Shown here one piece after another: positions 1 to 6,635 of a stretch of 15,770 bases of DNA (position 1 is its first letter; every line of letters starts with the position of its first letter). The stretch comes from Candidatus Dormiibacterota bacterium (GTDB lineage Bacteria; Chloroflexota; Dormibacteria; Aeolococcales; Aeolococcaceae), in assembly GCA_003136295.1 (NCBI GenBank), contig PLDZ01000044.1, positions 8,151 to 23,920 on the forward strand, read 5' to 3'. Position numbers and translations under genes: made by a program. The notes under the pieces were generated by a model that made no database searches, was not told the origin of the DNA, and saw only the letters and a program-made list of their open reading frames with translations.

Positions 1-359
1 ACGGCTGCCCAGGAGAGGACGACGCTCAACACCACGAGCGTGGTGATCGCGGACTTGATGAAGCCGTGGGTCGTGCCGGCGGCGATCAATGCGAAGGCAA
101 CGCTGACGAGACTCGCGATATTCGCGCCGACGAGAATCGCCTCCGAGGCGGTACGCGAGTCGTCTTCACGCACTGCGGCCCGCTGCGTCGCGGCTGCGTC
201 CTTCCCTCGAATGCCGAAGTACACAATTGCGATGAACGCCGCGGAGGTGACGTCCCATCCGGCCAGGACCGCCACCTGCCACTCGACCAGGGCGAACGCG
301 ACCGCAAATCCAACGACACCGAGGCCCAGGCAGACGGCCAGCCGGGTCCGCGCGTTCAC
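1..359 (-). CDS. DUF1345 family membrane protein (partial, 3' end off the left edge)
   Basis: Reading the minus strand from a GTG at 359 gives 119 codons without a stop, running off the left edge. The product has hydrophobic helices at about residues 6-25, 28-50, 72-94 and 102-119. Between the second and third is a charged loop with VREDDSR at 63-69. That loop and the helix layout match the DUF1345 family of predicted inner-membrane proteins, whose function is unknown; the C-terminal part is missing here. The start is the only plausible one: upstream in-frame codons carry no ATG, and the SD is weak (CTCCGGCGG just before GTG). It follows the 420-746 gene in the same direction with a 60-base gap, so the two may be cotranscribed. 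Family assignment is from remembered motifs, not a search. Confidence 0.72.
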   Translation of the reverse strand, partial: MNARTRLAVCLGLGVVGFAVAFALVEWQVAVLAGWDVTSAAFIAIVYFGIRGKDAAATQRAAVREDDSRTASEAILVGANIASLVSVAFALIAAGTTHGFIKSAITTLVVLSVVLSWAA

Positions 360-419
360 CCGCCGGAGTGTCGCACGGCATCGGCATCGCTGCCCGAGGT
401 GGCCGCAGCGGGCTCCGGA

Positions 420-746
420 TCAGCGCTCCAGCGCCCGCTCCAACTGCTCCTTGTTCATCTTCGAGCGTCCTTTGATGTTGCGCTCGCCCGCCTCGTGGCG
501 GAGCTGCGCATAGGTCCGGCCGCGGACACCGCCGTGAGATCGCAATCCGCCGCGCCGGCCGGACGAGATGTCCTGGATGGACGTCCGGCTTGCCTCCCTG
601 GACTCCCCCGCTCGGGCACGCTCCTTGTTCACTGTTCGCGCGGCAATTTCCTCGGCGGTGTCCTCATTGGTGCCGCGATCTTCGAGACCCGCTTTGATGT
701 GTTCATACTGCCGCTCGCGCTTCGGCGACCACGCTTTCACAGGCAT
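420..746 (-). CDS. Small basic 'plasmid stabilization'-type protein with Rho_N-like C-terminus
   Basis: This 108-residue, very charged protein belongs to a well conserved small family usually annotated as plasmid stabilization protein. Recognisable blocks are KRERQYEHIK (9-18), EDTAEEIAARTVNKERAR (28-45), SSGRRGGLRSH (61-71) and IKGRSKMNKEQLERAL (91-106). The last block resembles the short helix-extension-helix of Rho N-terminal/SAP-like nucleic-acid-binding domains, so binding to DNA or RNA is a reasonable inference. The family name is historical; members are commonly chromosomal and no toxin partner is visible here. The start is firm: ATG at 746 is preceded by AAGGAGGA at 753-760 with a 6-base gap. 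Length is normal for the family. The exact cellular role is unknown. Confidence 0.85.
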   Translation of the reverse strand: MPVKAWSPKRERQYEHIKAGLEDRGTNEDTAEEIAARTVNKERARAGESREASRTSIQDISSGRRGGLRSHGGVRGRTYAQLRHEAGERNIKGRSKMNKEQLERALER

Positions 747-812
747 TACCCGTCCTCCTTCGCGCTACTTCTACGCCGACGTCCTCGGCGTGAGGCCAGT
801 GGGTCACATTTC

Positions 813-831
813 GTGATAGCTAGTCTATCAC
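813..831. promoter_or_regulatory. Operator-like inverted repeat between divergent genes
   Basis: GTGATAG (813-819) and CTATCAC (825-831) are perfect inverted arms around the 5-base spacer CTAGT. The site lies in the 184-base gap between the divergent genes starting at 746 (minus) and 931 (plus), 67 bases from the first and 100 from the second. The A/T-rich core stands out from the G+C-rich surroundings. It could be a regulator's operator or part of a promoter. No convincing -35/-10 pair was identified, so the function is inferred. The rest of the gap holds only the SD of the 746 gene. Confidence 0.4.
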
Positions 832-930
832 TATCGGCTCCGCTTCCCGGGCCTTGCGTGGTACGCGGACTGTAGGCTTGTGTGACGGCACGACCGCGCC
901 GCACAGCGACCAGTTTCGAGTGGCATCAGC

Positions 931-1800
931 GTGATCGAGAAGCAGGCACACACCCAGCCCCCGTACGCCCAGATCGTCGCGGCCATCGAGGCGATACCGG
1001 GCCTGGAGAACGTGAGCGAGTGGCTGGTCAAGGCACTCGACCCGCTGACCAGGCGGCGAGGCCTCATGGACGTGCTTCACGGTCGCTGGCTCGGGCACGC
1101 GCTCCATCCGGTCTTGAGCGATGTGCCGCTTGGGATGTGGACCAGCGTGCCTGTTCTGGATCTGATCGGTGACGACGCCGGCGCAACGATGCTCACCGCC
1201 ATGGGATGCATCGCTGCCAGTGCGACCGCTGCGACCGGAACGGCCGACTGGTCGGTCACCTACGGTCGCGATCGCCGCCTCGCGCTCGTGCATGGCCTCG
1301 TCAACACCGCGGTGCTCGGATTACAGCTTGGCTCGCTCGCCGCGCGCCTGCGCGGGCGAAAGGGCCGCGGCCGGTTGCTGTCCGTGACCGGGCTCGGCGC
1401 CGCTGCGGCCGCTGCATACCTGGGCGGCGATCTGGTATTCGACCGAGCCCTTGCGGTCAACCACACCGCCTGGCTCTCCGGCCCGTCAGAGTGGACCGAC
1501 GTTGCTGCCGACGCGGACGTGACCGAGGGAGCGCTCACGGTGGTGGACGTGGACGATCGCAAGGTGCTGCTGACACGGGTGGACGGGGTCGTCTGCGCAC
1601 TCGAGAACACCTGCGTCCACGCGGGCGGTCCGTTGAACGAAGGCACCGTGGAACATGGCGAGGTCGTGTGTCCGTGGCACGGCTCCCGATTCCGGCTCAG
1701 CGACGGCGCGGTGCTGGGCGGCCCCGCGACATTTCCTCAACCGCAATTCGCAGCTCGAAAGGTCGCCGGGCGGGTGCAGATTCGCGGCCGCGAAGGCTGA
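931..1800 (+). CDS. DUF2231 membrane domain fused to a C-terminal Rieske [2Fe-2S] domain
   Basis: The 289-residue protein has two parts. Residues about 50-170 are a DUF2231-type membrane region that opens with HGRWLGHALHPVLSDVPLGMW (split here as HGRWLGHALHP at 50-60 and VLSDVPLGMW at 61-70) and ends with LGGDLVF at 164-170, with about four hydrophobic helices. Residues about 187-286 are a Rieske ferredoxin-like domain with both ligand pairs: Cys228/His230 in CVHAGG and Cys247/His250 in CPWHGSRF. All four cluster ligands are present, so a functional [2Fe-2S] centre is expected, probably passing electrons at the membrane. The redox partner is unknown. This architecture is known in Actinomycetota and Chloroflexota. 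The start is GTG at 931; the only SD-like sequence is a weak GAGTGG about 10 bases upstream. It stands alone as a transcription unit upstream of an unrelated-looking secreted protein. Confidence 0.88.
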   Translation: MIEKQAHTQPPYAQIVAAIEAIPGLENVSEWLVKALDPLTRRRGLMDVLHGRWLGHALHPVLSDVPLGMWTSVPVLDLIGDDAGATMLTAMGCIAASATAATGTADWSVTYGRDRRLALVHGLVNTAVLGLQLGSLAARLRGRKGRGRLLSVTGLGAAAAAAYLGGDLVFDRALAVNHTAWLSGPSEWTDVAADADVTEGALTVVDVDDRKVLLTRVDGVVCALENTCVHAGGPLNEGTVEHGEVVCPWHGSRFRLSDGAVLGGPATFPQPQFAARKVAGRVQIRGREG

Positions 1801-1835
1801 CTCTTCGTGGTACCGCCGGGGATCTGGCGCTGCGG

Positions 1836-1865
1836 TTGCGACCGCGGGTACGCGGCTGCTAGCCT
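1836..1865 (+). promoter_or_regulatory. Candidate promoter for the secreted-protein gene
   Basis: TTGCGA (1836-1841) and TAGCCT (1860-1865) are separated by 18 bases and resemble sigma70-type -35 and -10 elements. Transcription would start near 1872, giving a leader of about 85 bases before ATG 1956. The position fits, since it lies just after the preceding gene's stop at 1800, but each hexamer matches its consensus only in part (4 of 6). Confidence 0.4.
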
Positions 1866-1872
1866 GCGCGCA

Positions 1873-1950
1873 CTCGGGAACGGAGGAGTGGCCGTTCCCT
1901 GAGGGGGGCTCTCGGTCTCCGCTACCTCCAAAAACCTCCACTCACGGAGG
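1873..1950 (+). promoter_or_regulatory. Structured leader: hairpin plus SD-sequestering pairings
   Basis: GGGAACGG (1876-1883) pairs perfectly with CCGTTCCC (1892-1899) around an 8-base loop. CTC (1873-1875) and GAG (1901-1903) extend the stem past a one-base bulge. Further down, CCTCC occurs twice (1925-1929 and 1935-1939), and either copy can pair with the SD GGAGG (1946-1950); the nearer copy gives a 5-bp hairpin with a 6-base loop. The octamer ACGGAGGA occurs both in the upstream hairpin (1880-1887) and at the SD (1944-1951), so the two can compete for the CCTCC copies. The 1876-1899 hairpin has no U-run and could alternatively end the upstream transcript. The control role is inference. 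Confidence 0.4.
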
Positions 1951-1955
1951 ACGCG

Positions 1956-3572
1956 ATGGGTCACCCGCGATGGAGATTTACGGCCTCGCTCTTTGTGGCA
2001 GCCTTTGCCGTGCCCGCGGCGCTGGCCGGTGGAGGCTTGACGTCAACGGCGTCGTCGGCAGCCCCAAAGGCGCCGACGCACATCGACTGCAGCAATTCCG
2101 CGCGGTTCCTCTGCACCGAGGTGCGTGACTCGGATTCGGTGTTCGGTCACTACGTCGGCCACGACGAGCCCAGCGTGCGCTTCTACTCGAACACGAATGG
2201 CGCCGGCAACGAGATGCAGTACAGCGGCTCGCTGCCTGTCGAGCCCTCTGCCACCAACGTTCCGGGCAAGCATGCGTACACCTTCCAGTTTGCCCCGGCC
2301 TTCTGGTTCGGAATGGCGATGTGCGACACCCAGTCGTATCCGGAGCTCGTTGATTCGTGCGCTCCGGACAGCAATGGCAACATCGTCAACCCCGCGAAGA
2401 GCCCCTACCACCCGGGCGCAGCGTACATGGAGCTGCAGTTCTATCCGCCTGGCTACGTGCAGCAGTGGAACGGCTTCAGCTGCTCCCCCACGCAGTGGTG
2501 CGTCGCCTTGACGGTCGACAGCCTGTCGCTCAACTCAATGACGGGTCAGCAGCTCAACTCGGCCTGCGAGAGCCTGGTCGGTGAGGAGTACGTGAACTTC
2601 GCGTACCTCACGCACAGCGGCAAGCCGCAGGGCCCGCCAAACCCCGTGCAGTTCCAGGCGCTTGCGTCCGGCACGCCAGACCCGCACAAGGTGGAGTTCC
2701 TCAACCAGGGCGACACCTTCAACGTGAAGTTGCATGACACGCCGAGTGGTCTCCAGGCAGTCGTCAAGGACACCACCAACGGAACCTCCGGATCGATGAC
2801 GGCGAGCGCCGCCAACGGCTTCGGCCAGGTGAAGTTCGCGCCCAGCCCGTCGACCCAGTGCAAGAACATCCCGTACAACTTCCACCCGATGTACGCCACC
2901 TCCACCACCCAGACCACCGTTCCGTGGGCGGCGGCAACGTACAACGTGGCGTTCGACACCGAGATCGGTCATTTCGACTACTGCAGCGCGGTGGACACCA
3001 CGACGGCCGGCTGCACCGGCAATGAGGGGGTCGGGAGCAACGCCGAGGCGGCAGACTCTGACGACGTCGGGTGCTGGCCGGGGTCGGCATCCGGACTCAT
3101 TCAGATCGGCGGGTGCGAGGGGTCCAACGTCGGCTATGACGGAACCTCGTACCTCGCGGACTGGCCGAACGGCTCCTCGTCCCGCCCAACTCCATTCATC
3201 TTCACCAGCCCTCTGACCGGGCAGGCGTACAACACCAACTATTCATCGGTGGGATTCAATACGGACCTGCCGGCGATCGAGGACCAACTCGGCACCTGCG
3301 ACACCACGACGGGCGCAGGCTGCACGATCATCCCGCCGACTGACGACGGGTCGCCGGCCCGGTTCTACCCCTACTACACCACCGGCACCGCGCTGGGTGG
3401 GTGTGCGTGGACCGTGGGTCAGATGTATCCCGGCTTCAGCACCAACAGCTACGGCGGGCACCAGCAGTACGGGAAGCTGCTGCAGGTGGCGTACTCCGGG
3501 CCCGGAGGCGTTGCCTCGTACTCATTCAACGATTACCAGAAGATCCTGGCGCACAACCCCTGCCCTCGGTGA
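1956..3572 (+). CDS. Large secreted Cys-rich protein of unknown function
   Basis: The 538-residue product begins with a typical Sec signal peptide: HPRWR, then a hydrophobic stretch at about 8-22, with a likely signal peptidase I site after ALA at 22-24. The mature chain is rich in Ser, Thr, Gly, Asn, Tyr and aromatic residues. It has 16 cysteines and no further membrane segment, which suggests a disulfide-stabilised extracellular protein. Short segments such as FYPPGYVQQWNGFSC and PARFYPYYTT look like a beta-rich fold, but I recognise no catalytic motif, lipobox, sortase motif or repeat. Similar proteins, as I recall them, are called hypothetical. The start is firm: GGAGGA (1946-1951) precedes ATG 1956. 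It has its own candidate promoter and is followed at once by a strong hairpin, so it is probably monocistronic. A polysaccharide-related or adhesive role is only a guess. Confidence 0.85.
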   Translation: MGHPRWRFTASLFVAAFAVPAALAGGGLTSTASSAAPKAPTHIDCSNSARFLCTEVRDSDSVFGHYVGHDEPSVRFYSNTNGAGNEMQYSGSLPVEPSATNVPGKHAYTFQFAPAFWFGMAMCDTQSYPELVDSCAPDSNGNIVNPAKSPYHPGAAYMELQFYPPGYVQQWNGFSCSPTQWCVALTVDSLSLNSMTGQQLNSACESLVGEEYVNFAYLTHSGKPQGPPNPVQFQALASGTPDPHKVEFLNQGDTFNVKLHDTPSGLQAVVKDTTNGTSGSMTASAANGFGQVKFAPSPSTQCKNIPYNFHPMYATSTTQTTVPWAAATYNVAFDTEIGHFDYCSAVDTTTAGCTGNEGVGSNAEAADSDDVGCWPGSASGLIQIGGCEGSNVGYDGTSYLADWPNGSSSRPTPFIFTSPLTGQAYNTNYSSVGFNTDLPAIEDQLGTCDTTTGAGCTIIPPTDDGSPARFYPYYTTGTALGGCAWTVGQMYPGFSTNSYGGHQQYGKLLQVAYSGPGGVASYSFNDYQKILAHNPCPR

Positions 3573-3585
3573 CGTGATGCGTTGA

Positions 3586-3611
3586 GAGGAGCCGCCTTCG
3601 GGCGGCTCCTC
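3586..3611 (+). terminator. Strong hairpin with UUCG tetraloop after the secreted-protein gene
   Basis: GAGGAGCCGCC (3586-3596) and GGCGGCTCCTC (3601-3611) form a perfect 11-bp stem closed by the very stable C(UUCG)G tetraloop, 14 bases after the stop at 3572. No T-run follows, so this is either a U-less terminator or a hairpin that protects the mRNA 3' end. Confidence 0.75.
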
Positions 3612-3673
3612 GCCAACTCCAACGCTCCGAGCCAGGCTCCCGCTGCCCTTGCGACGGCGTCGAGCAAGAATCA

Positions 3674-3699
3674 CCAGGGGGCGACAGTCGCTACCCTGG
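3674..3699. promoter_or_regulatory. Composite inverted repeat upstream of the DyP peroxidase
   Basis: CCAGGG (3674-3679) mirrors CCCTGG (3694-3699). Inside it GCGAC (3681-3685) mirrors GTCGC (3687-3691) around a single base. Together this is a nearly perfect 26-base dyad, asymmetric by one inserted base. It lies 40 bases before the TTG start, where an operator would be expected. The odd central base makes an RNA hairpin of the inner arms impossible, so a protein-binding DNA site is more likely. No regulator gene adjoins it. Confidence 0.4.
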
Positions 3700-3723
3700 G
3701 GGCGCCAATCAGGCTCGAACCTC

Positions 3724-3730
3724 GAGGAGG
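3724..3730 (+). promoter_or_regulatory. Ribosome binding site that sets a TTG start
   Basis: GAGGAGG at 3724-3730 is followed after 8 bases by TTG at 3739. This is the only good SD ahead of the conserved DyP region. The upstream ATG at 3649 lacks one and would add 30 unlikely basic residues. Confidence 0.7.
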
Positions 3731-3738
3731 ACGCAGCC

Positions 3739-4707
3739 TTGACCGGATCGTCGGACTCCGCCTTGGGACCCAGAGCGCAGCCCGTGCTGAGCCCTCTCAC
3801 CGGCGCGGCGATCTTCCTTGTCGTCACCATCAACCCCGGTGCCGAGGCCACCGTTCGCGAACTGCTCGGCGACTGCGCCGGGCTCCAGCGCGCGGTCGGC
3901 TTCAGACTGCCGCACGGCGGCCTCACGTGCGTCATCGCTGTGGGATCGGCTGCGTGGGACCGGATGTTCAGTCGAGCCCGTCCGGCCGAGCTCCATCCAC
4001 TTCCCGAGTTCGTCGGCCAGCGCCATCGAGCAGTGTCCACGCCCGCCGATGTGCTGTTTCACATCCGCGCCGTTGAGATGGACCTCTGCTTCGAGCTCGC
4101 CGGCCAGATCATGAACCGATTGCGCGGCAGCGTCACCGTCGTCGAGGAGATCCACGGCTTCAAGTACTTCGATGAGCGCGACCTGCTCGGTTTCGTCGAC
4201 GGGACCGAGAACCCCGCCGGGCAGGCCGCGTACGACGCTGTCACGATCGGCGCCGATGACGCCGAGTTCGAGGGCGGGAGTTACGTCATCGTGCAGCAGT
4301 ATCTGCACGATCTCGAGGCCTGGAATGCGCTCCCGGTGGAGGCTCAGGAGAAGGCGGTCGGACGCACCAAGCTGTCGGACATCGAACTTCCGGATGATCA
4401 GAAGCCGAGCAACTCACACGTTGCGCTCAACGTCATCACCGACGTCGACGGCAGCGAGCTCAAGATCCTGCGCGACAACATGCCGTTCGGCCACGTCGGC
4501 CGCGGTGAGTTCGGCACGTACTACATCGCCTATGCGAGCACGCCACGGATCACCGAGCGGATGCTCACCAACATGTTCATCGGTGACCCGCCCGGCAACT
4601 ACGATCGAATCCTCGACTTCTCCACAGCGGTCAGCGGCGCTCTGTTCTTCGTGCCCTCGCAGGACTTTCTCGACGCGTTGCCGGATCCCCCCACCCCCGC
4701 GTCCTAG
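3739..4707 (+). CDS. DyP-type (dye-decolorizing) haem peroxidase, YfeX-like
   Basis: From the TTG at 3739 the protein has 322 residues, close to the usual 300-320 of YfeX-type DyP peroxidases. These enzymes use haem b and hydrogen peroxide to oxidise dyes, phenols, Mn(II) or porphyrinogens. All key residues are visible: GFVDGTENP at 151-159 with distal Asp154, the proximal haem ligand His227 in SNSHVALN, and the distal Arg245 in ILRDNMPFG. A ferredoxin-like first half (FLVVTINPGA) and the C-terminal LFFVPS match the family. There is no signal peptide or Tat motif, so it is probably cytoplasmic. The C-terminus (DPPTPAS) does not look like an encapsulin-targeting peptide, and no encapsulin gene is in view. 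The physiological substrate is unknown. Its stop lies 2 bases from the convergent dehydrogenase gene. Confidence 0.93.
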   Translation: MTGSSDSALGPRAQPVLSPLTGAAIFLVVTINPGAEATVRELLGDCAGLQRAVGFRLPHGGLTCVIAVGSAAWDRMFSRARPAELHPLPEFVGQRHRAVSTPADVLFHIRAVEMDLCFELAGQIMNRLRGSVTVVEEIHGFKYFDERDLLGFVDGTENPAGQAAYDAVTIGADDAEFEGGSYVIVQQYLHDLEAWNALPVEAQEKAVGRTKLSDIELPDDQKPSNSHVALNVITDVDGSELKILRDNMPFGHVGRGEFGTYYIAYASTPRITERMLTNMFIGDPPGNYDRILDFSTAVSGALFFVPSQDFLDALPDPPTPAS

Positions 4708-4709
4708 CG

Positions 4710-5936
4710 CTACCGAATTCTCGCGTGGCCGCGGTTGAGCTCGGCGATGCTGCGGACGCCGAGGAGTTGCATTGTTCGACGCATCTCACGCATGAGGATA
4801 TTGGCCGCTCGCTCGACGCCACGCTCACCCCCGGCCATCAATCCATAGAGATACGCCCGGCCCACGAGGACGGTCCGCGCCCCGAGCGCGACCGCCGCGA
4901 CGACGTCGGCGCCGCTCATCACGCCCGTGTCCACCCACACCTCGGTCCGATCTCCGACGGTGTCGACGACCTCCGGGACCAGGCTCAGCGGCACCGGCGC
5001 TCGGTCGAGTTGCCGGCCTCCATGGTTGGAGAGGACGATCGCATCGACACCTGCGTCGGCCATGCGACGTGCGTCGTCGACGGACTGGATACCCTTGATG
5101 ATCAGGGGCCCTGGCCAGCACGAACGCACCCACTCGAGATCCGCCATCGTCATGGTCGGGTCGAACAGCTCATCGATGAGCTCGGCAATGGTGCGGTCCC
5201 AACCACTCAGTGACGCGAACGTCAACGGCCTGGTGGTGAGGAGGTTCGCCCACCACGCGGGATGCGAGGCGATGTCGGCCACGGTCTCGAAGGTGAGGGT
5301 GGGAGGGATCGAGAACCCGTTGCGAACGTCACGGAGTCGATTCCCGGCAACTGGGACGTCGACGGTCAGCATCAGCGCCTCGAAGCCGGATGCGTTCGCT
5401 CTGGTCATCAACTCCGCGCCGGCCCCGCGATCCCTCCACACGTACAGTTGAAACCACTTTCGTGCGCCGGGCGCCGCGGCCGCGACGTCCTCGATCGACG
5501 TGGTCCCCATGGTGGAGAGCGAATACGGGATGCCATGTCGCTCGGCGACACGAGCGACTGCTCGCTCACCCTCGTGGTGCATCAGACGGGTGAAGCCGGT
5601 GGGCGCGAACGCAAACGGGACCGCGGCCGCGCGACCCAACACAACGCCGCTGGTATCAACAGCGGAGACGTCGTGCAGCGCCGACGGTGAGAACTCGAGT
5701 GTCTGGAACATCCGCCGAGCGCGACGGAGGCTGATCTCGCCCTCGGCCGCTCCATCCGTGTAGTCGAAAACGGCACGCGGGACGCGACGGCGTGCCGCGG
5801 TGCGGAGGTCGGCGATGGTCAGCGCGCGCGAGAGGCGGCGGTCGGTCGGGTCGAGTTGGACAGGTCGCGCCCGCAGCAGCGGCTTGATCTCAGACCACTT
5901 CGGCAGCTGACGCTCAGACATGTTCTCGTCCGACAC
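4710..5936 (-). CDS. lldD: FMN-dependent alpha-hydroxy-acid dehydrogenase, LldD2-like
   Basis: This is a member of the FMN-dependent alpha-hydroxy-acid dehydrogenase family (L-lactate dehydrogenase, glycolate oxidase), which oxidises a 2-hydroxy acid to the 2-oxo acid and passes electrons to a quinone or other acceptor. Seen are FDYTDGAAE near the N-terminus, PTGFTRLMH, WFQLYVWRD, the FMN-binding Lys in IIKGI, the catalytic His and Arg in SNHGGRQLD, and the phosphate-binding VDTGVMSGADVVAAVALGA and GRAYLYGL. It reads much like mycobacterial LldD2 (Rv1872c) as I remember it; lactate is likely but not proven. Start: GTG 5936 has GGGGG at 5944-5948 with a 7-base gap (408 residues). ATG 5921 (403 residues, MSERQLPKW) fits the homologue ends, and GTG 5978 is also open. 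It is the last gene of a minus-strand run after the acetyltransferase. Confidence 0.9.
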   Translation of the reverse strand: MSDENMSERQLPKWSEIKPLLRARPVQLDPTDRRLSRALTIADLRTAARRRVPRAVFDYTDGAAEGEISLRRARRMFQTLEFSPSALHDVSAVDTSGVVLGRAAAVPFAFAPTGFTRLMHHEGERAVARVAERHGIPYSLSTMGTTSIEDVAAAAPGARKWFQLYVWRDRGAGAELMTRANASGFEALMLTVDVPVAGNRLRDVRNGFSIPPTLTFETVADIASHPAWWANLLTTRPLTFASLSGWDRTIAELIDELFDPTMTMADLEWVRSCWPGPLIIKGIQSVDDARRMADAGVDAIVLSNHGGRQLDRAPVPLSLVPEVVDTVGDRTEVWVDTGVMSGADVVAAVALGARTVLVGRAYLYGLMAGGERGVERAANILMREMRRTMQLLGVRSIAELNRGHARIR

Positions 5937-6005
5937 GGTACGACCCCCGAGCCGGCGGAAGGTTTCGGCGCGGTCCACCGGCAGTCTCGATGGCGCGCTT
6001 CGCGC

Positions 6006-6611
6006 TTAAGGACGCTCGATGAACCACGTGGACCGGAACGGCCGAAACCCGAAGCGCTCGTAGAGACGTCGGGCGGGGTTGCCCTGACTGACCGTCAATC
6101 CGAGTCGTTTGTCACCGGCACGAGCGCACGCTCCCAGCGCGTGCTCGAGGAGTAACCCGCCGCCTCCGCGACCCTGGAATTTCGCGACCACGAAGATCTC
6201 CGGAATCCATGGGCCGCCCGCCCACCACGCAGTCGGCAGCATCTCGCTCACGAGGACCGCCGCTGCGATGGCACCGTCCGTCTCACGCACGAGGCGTGAT
6301 GGTTCGTGCAGGACGGGCCCGCACGGACCCTCCCCATCCAGGAGCTGCCGCCAGTACCTGGCGCGATCAACCCCCCACCAGATCTGGAAATCGACGTGGT
6401 CAGGGCCGGTGGCGGCGGAGGCTGCATGGGCGAGGCTGACTGCATCGTGGTCAAAGGCTCCAAGGTTTAGGCCAGATGGCATCGCGTGACGAAGCGGCCT
6501 CCTCGCGCGGTCAAGGTCCACCACCAAGTCATCCGCAAGCCGGCGAAGCCGGCCACCGGTCGCGAGGAGCTCGGCCGCTTCCGCGCTGTCATGGGTTCGC
6601 GCCATATCCAT
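6006..6611 (-). CDS. GNAT-family N-acetyltransferase
   Basis: The 201-residue protein carries the GNAT acetyl-CoA fold in its C-terminal half. The central strand EIFVVAKF (138-145) is followed by the pyrophosphate-binding loop QGRGGGG (146-152), and the family's last helix is NPARRLYERFGFRPF (178-192). The first 70 residues are less conserved and may set the substrate, which cannot be predicted. Some similar proteins transfer acetyl groups to small amines, antibiotics or protein N-termini. The start is ATG 6611 (ATG 6605 is an alternative). There is no SD, but TAGCCT (6619-6624 on the opposite strand) ends exactly 7 bases before the ATG, compatible with a leaderless start. It sits 24 bases after tetR in the same direction and may also be read from the hydrolase promoter. 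Confidence 0.85.
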   Translation of the reverse strand: MDMARTHDSAEAAELLATGGRLRRLADDLVVDLDRARRPLRHAMPSGLNLGAFDHDAVSLAHAASAATGPDHVDFQIWWGVDRARYWRQLLDGEGPCGPVLHEPSRLVRETDGAIAAAVLVSEMLPTAWWAGGPWIPEIFVVAKFQGRGGGGLLLEHALGACARAGDKRLGLTVSQGNPARRLYERFGFRPFRSTWFIERP

Positions 6612-6635
6612 GACGTGGAGGCTAGCGCGGTTGTC

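Noticed and set aside
420..746. Toxin-antitoxin or plasmid origin suggested by the 'plasmid stabilization' name
   Set aside because: No toxin partner, replication or partition gene is nearby; family members are commonly chromosomal.
3739..4707. DyP peroxidase as an encapsulin cargo system
   Set aside because: The C-terminus ends DPPTPAS without an encapsulin-targeting peptide, and no shell-protein gene is in the window.
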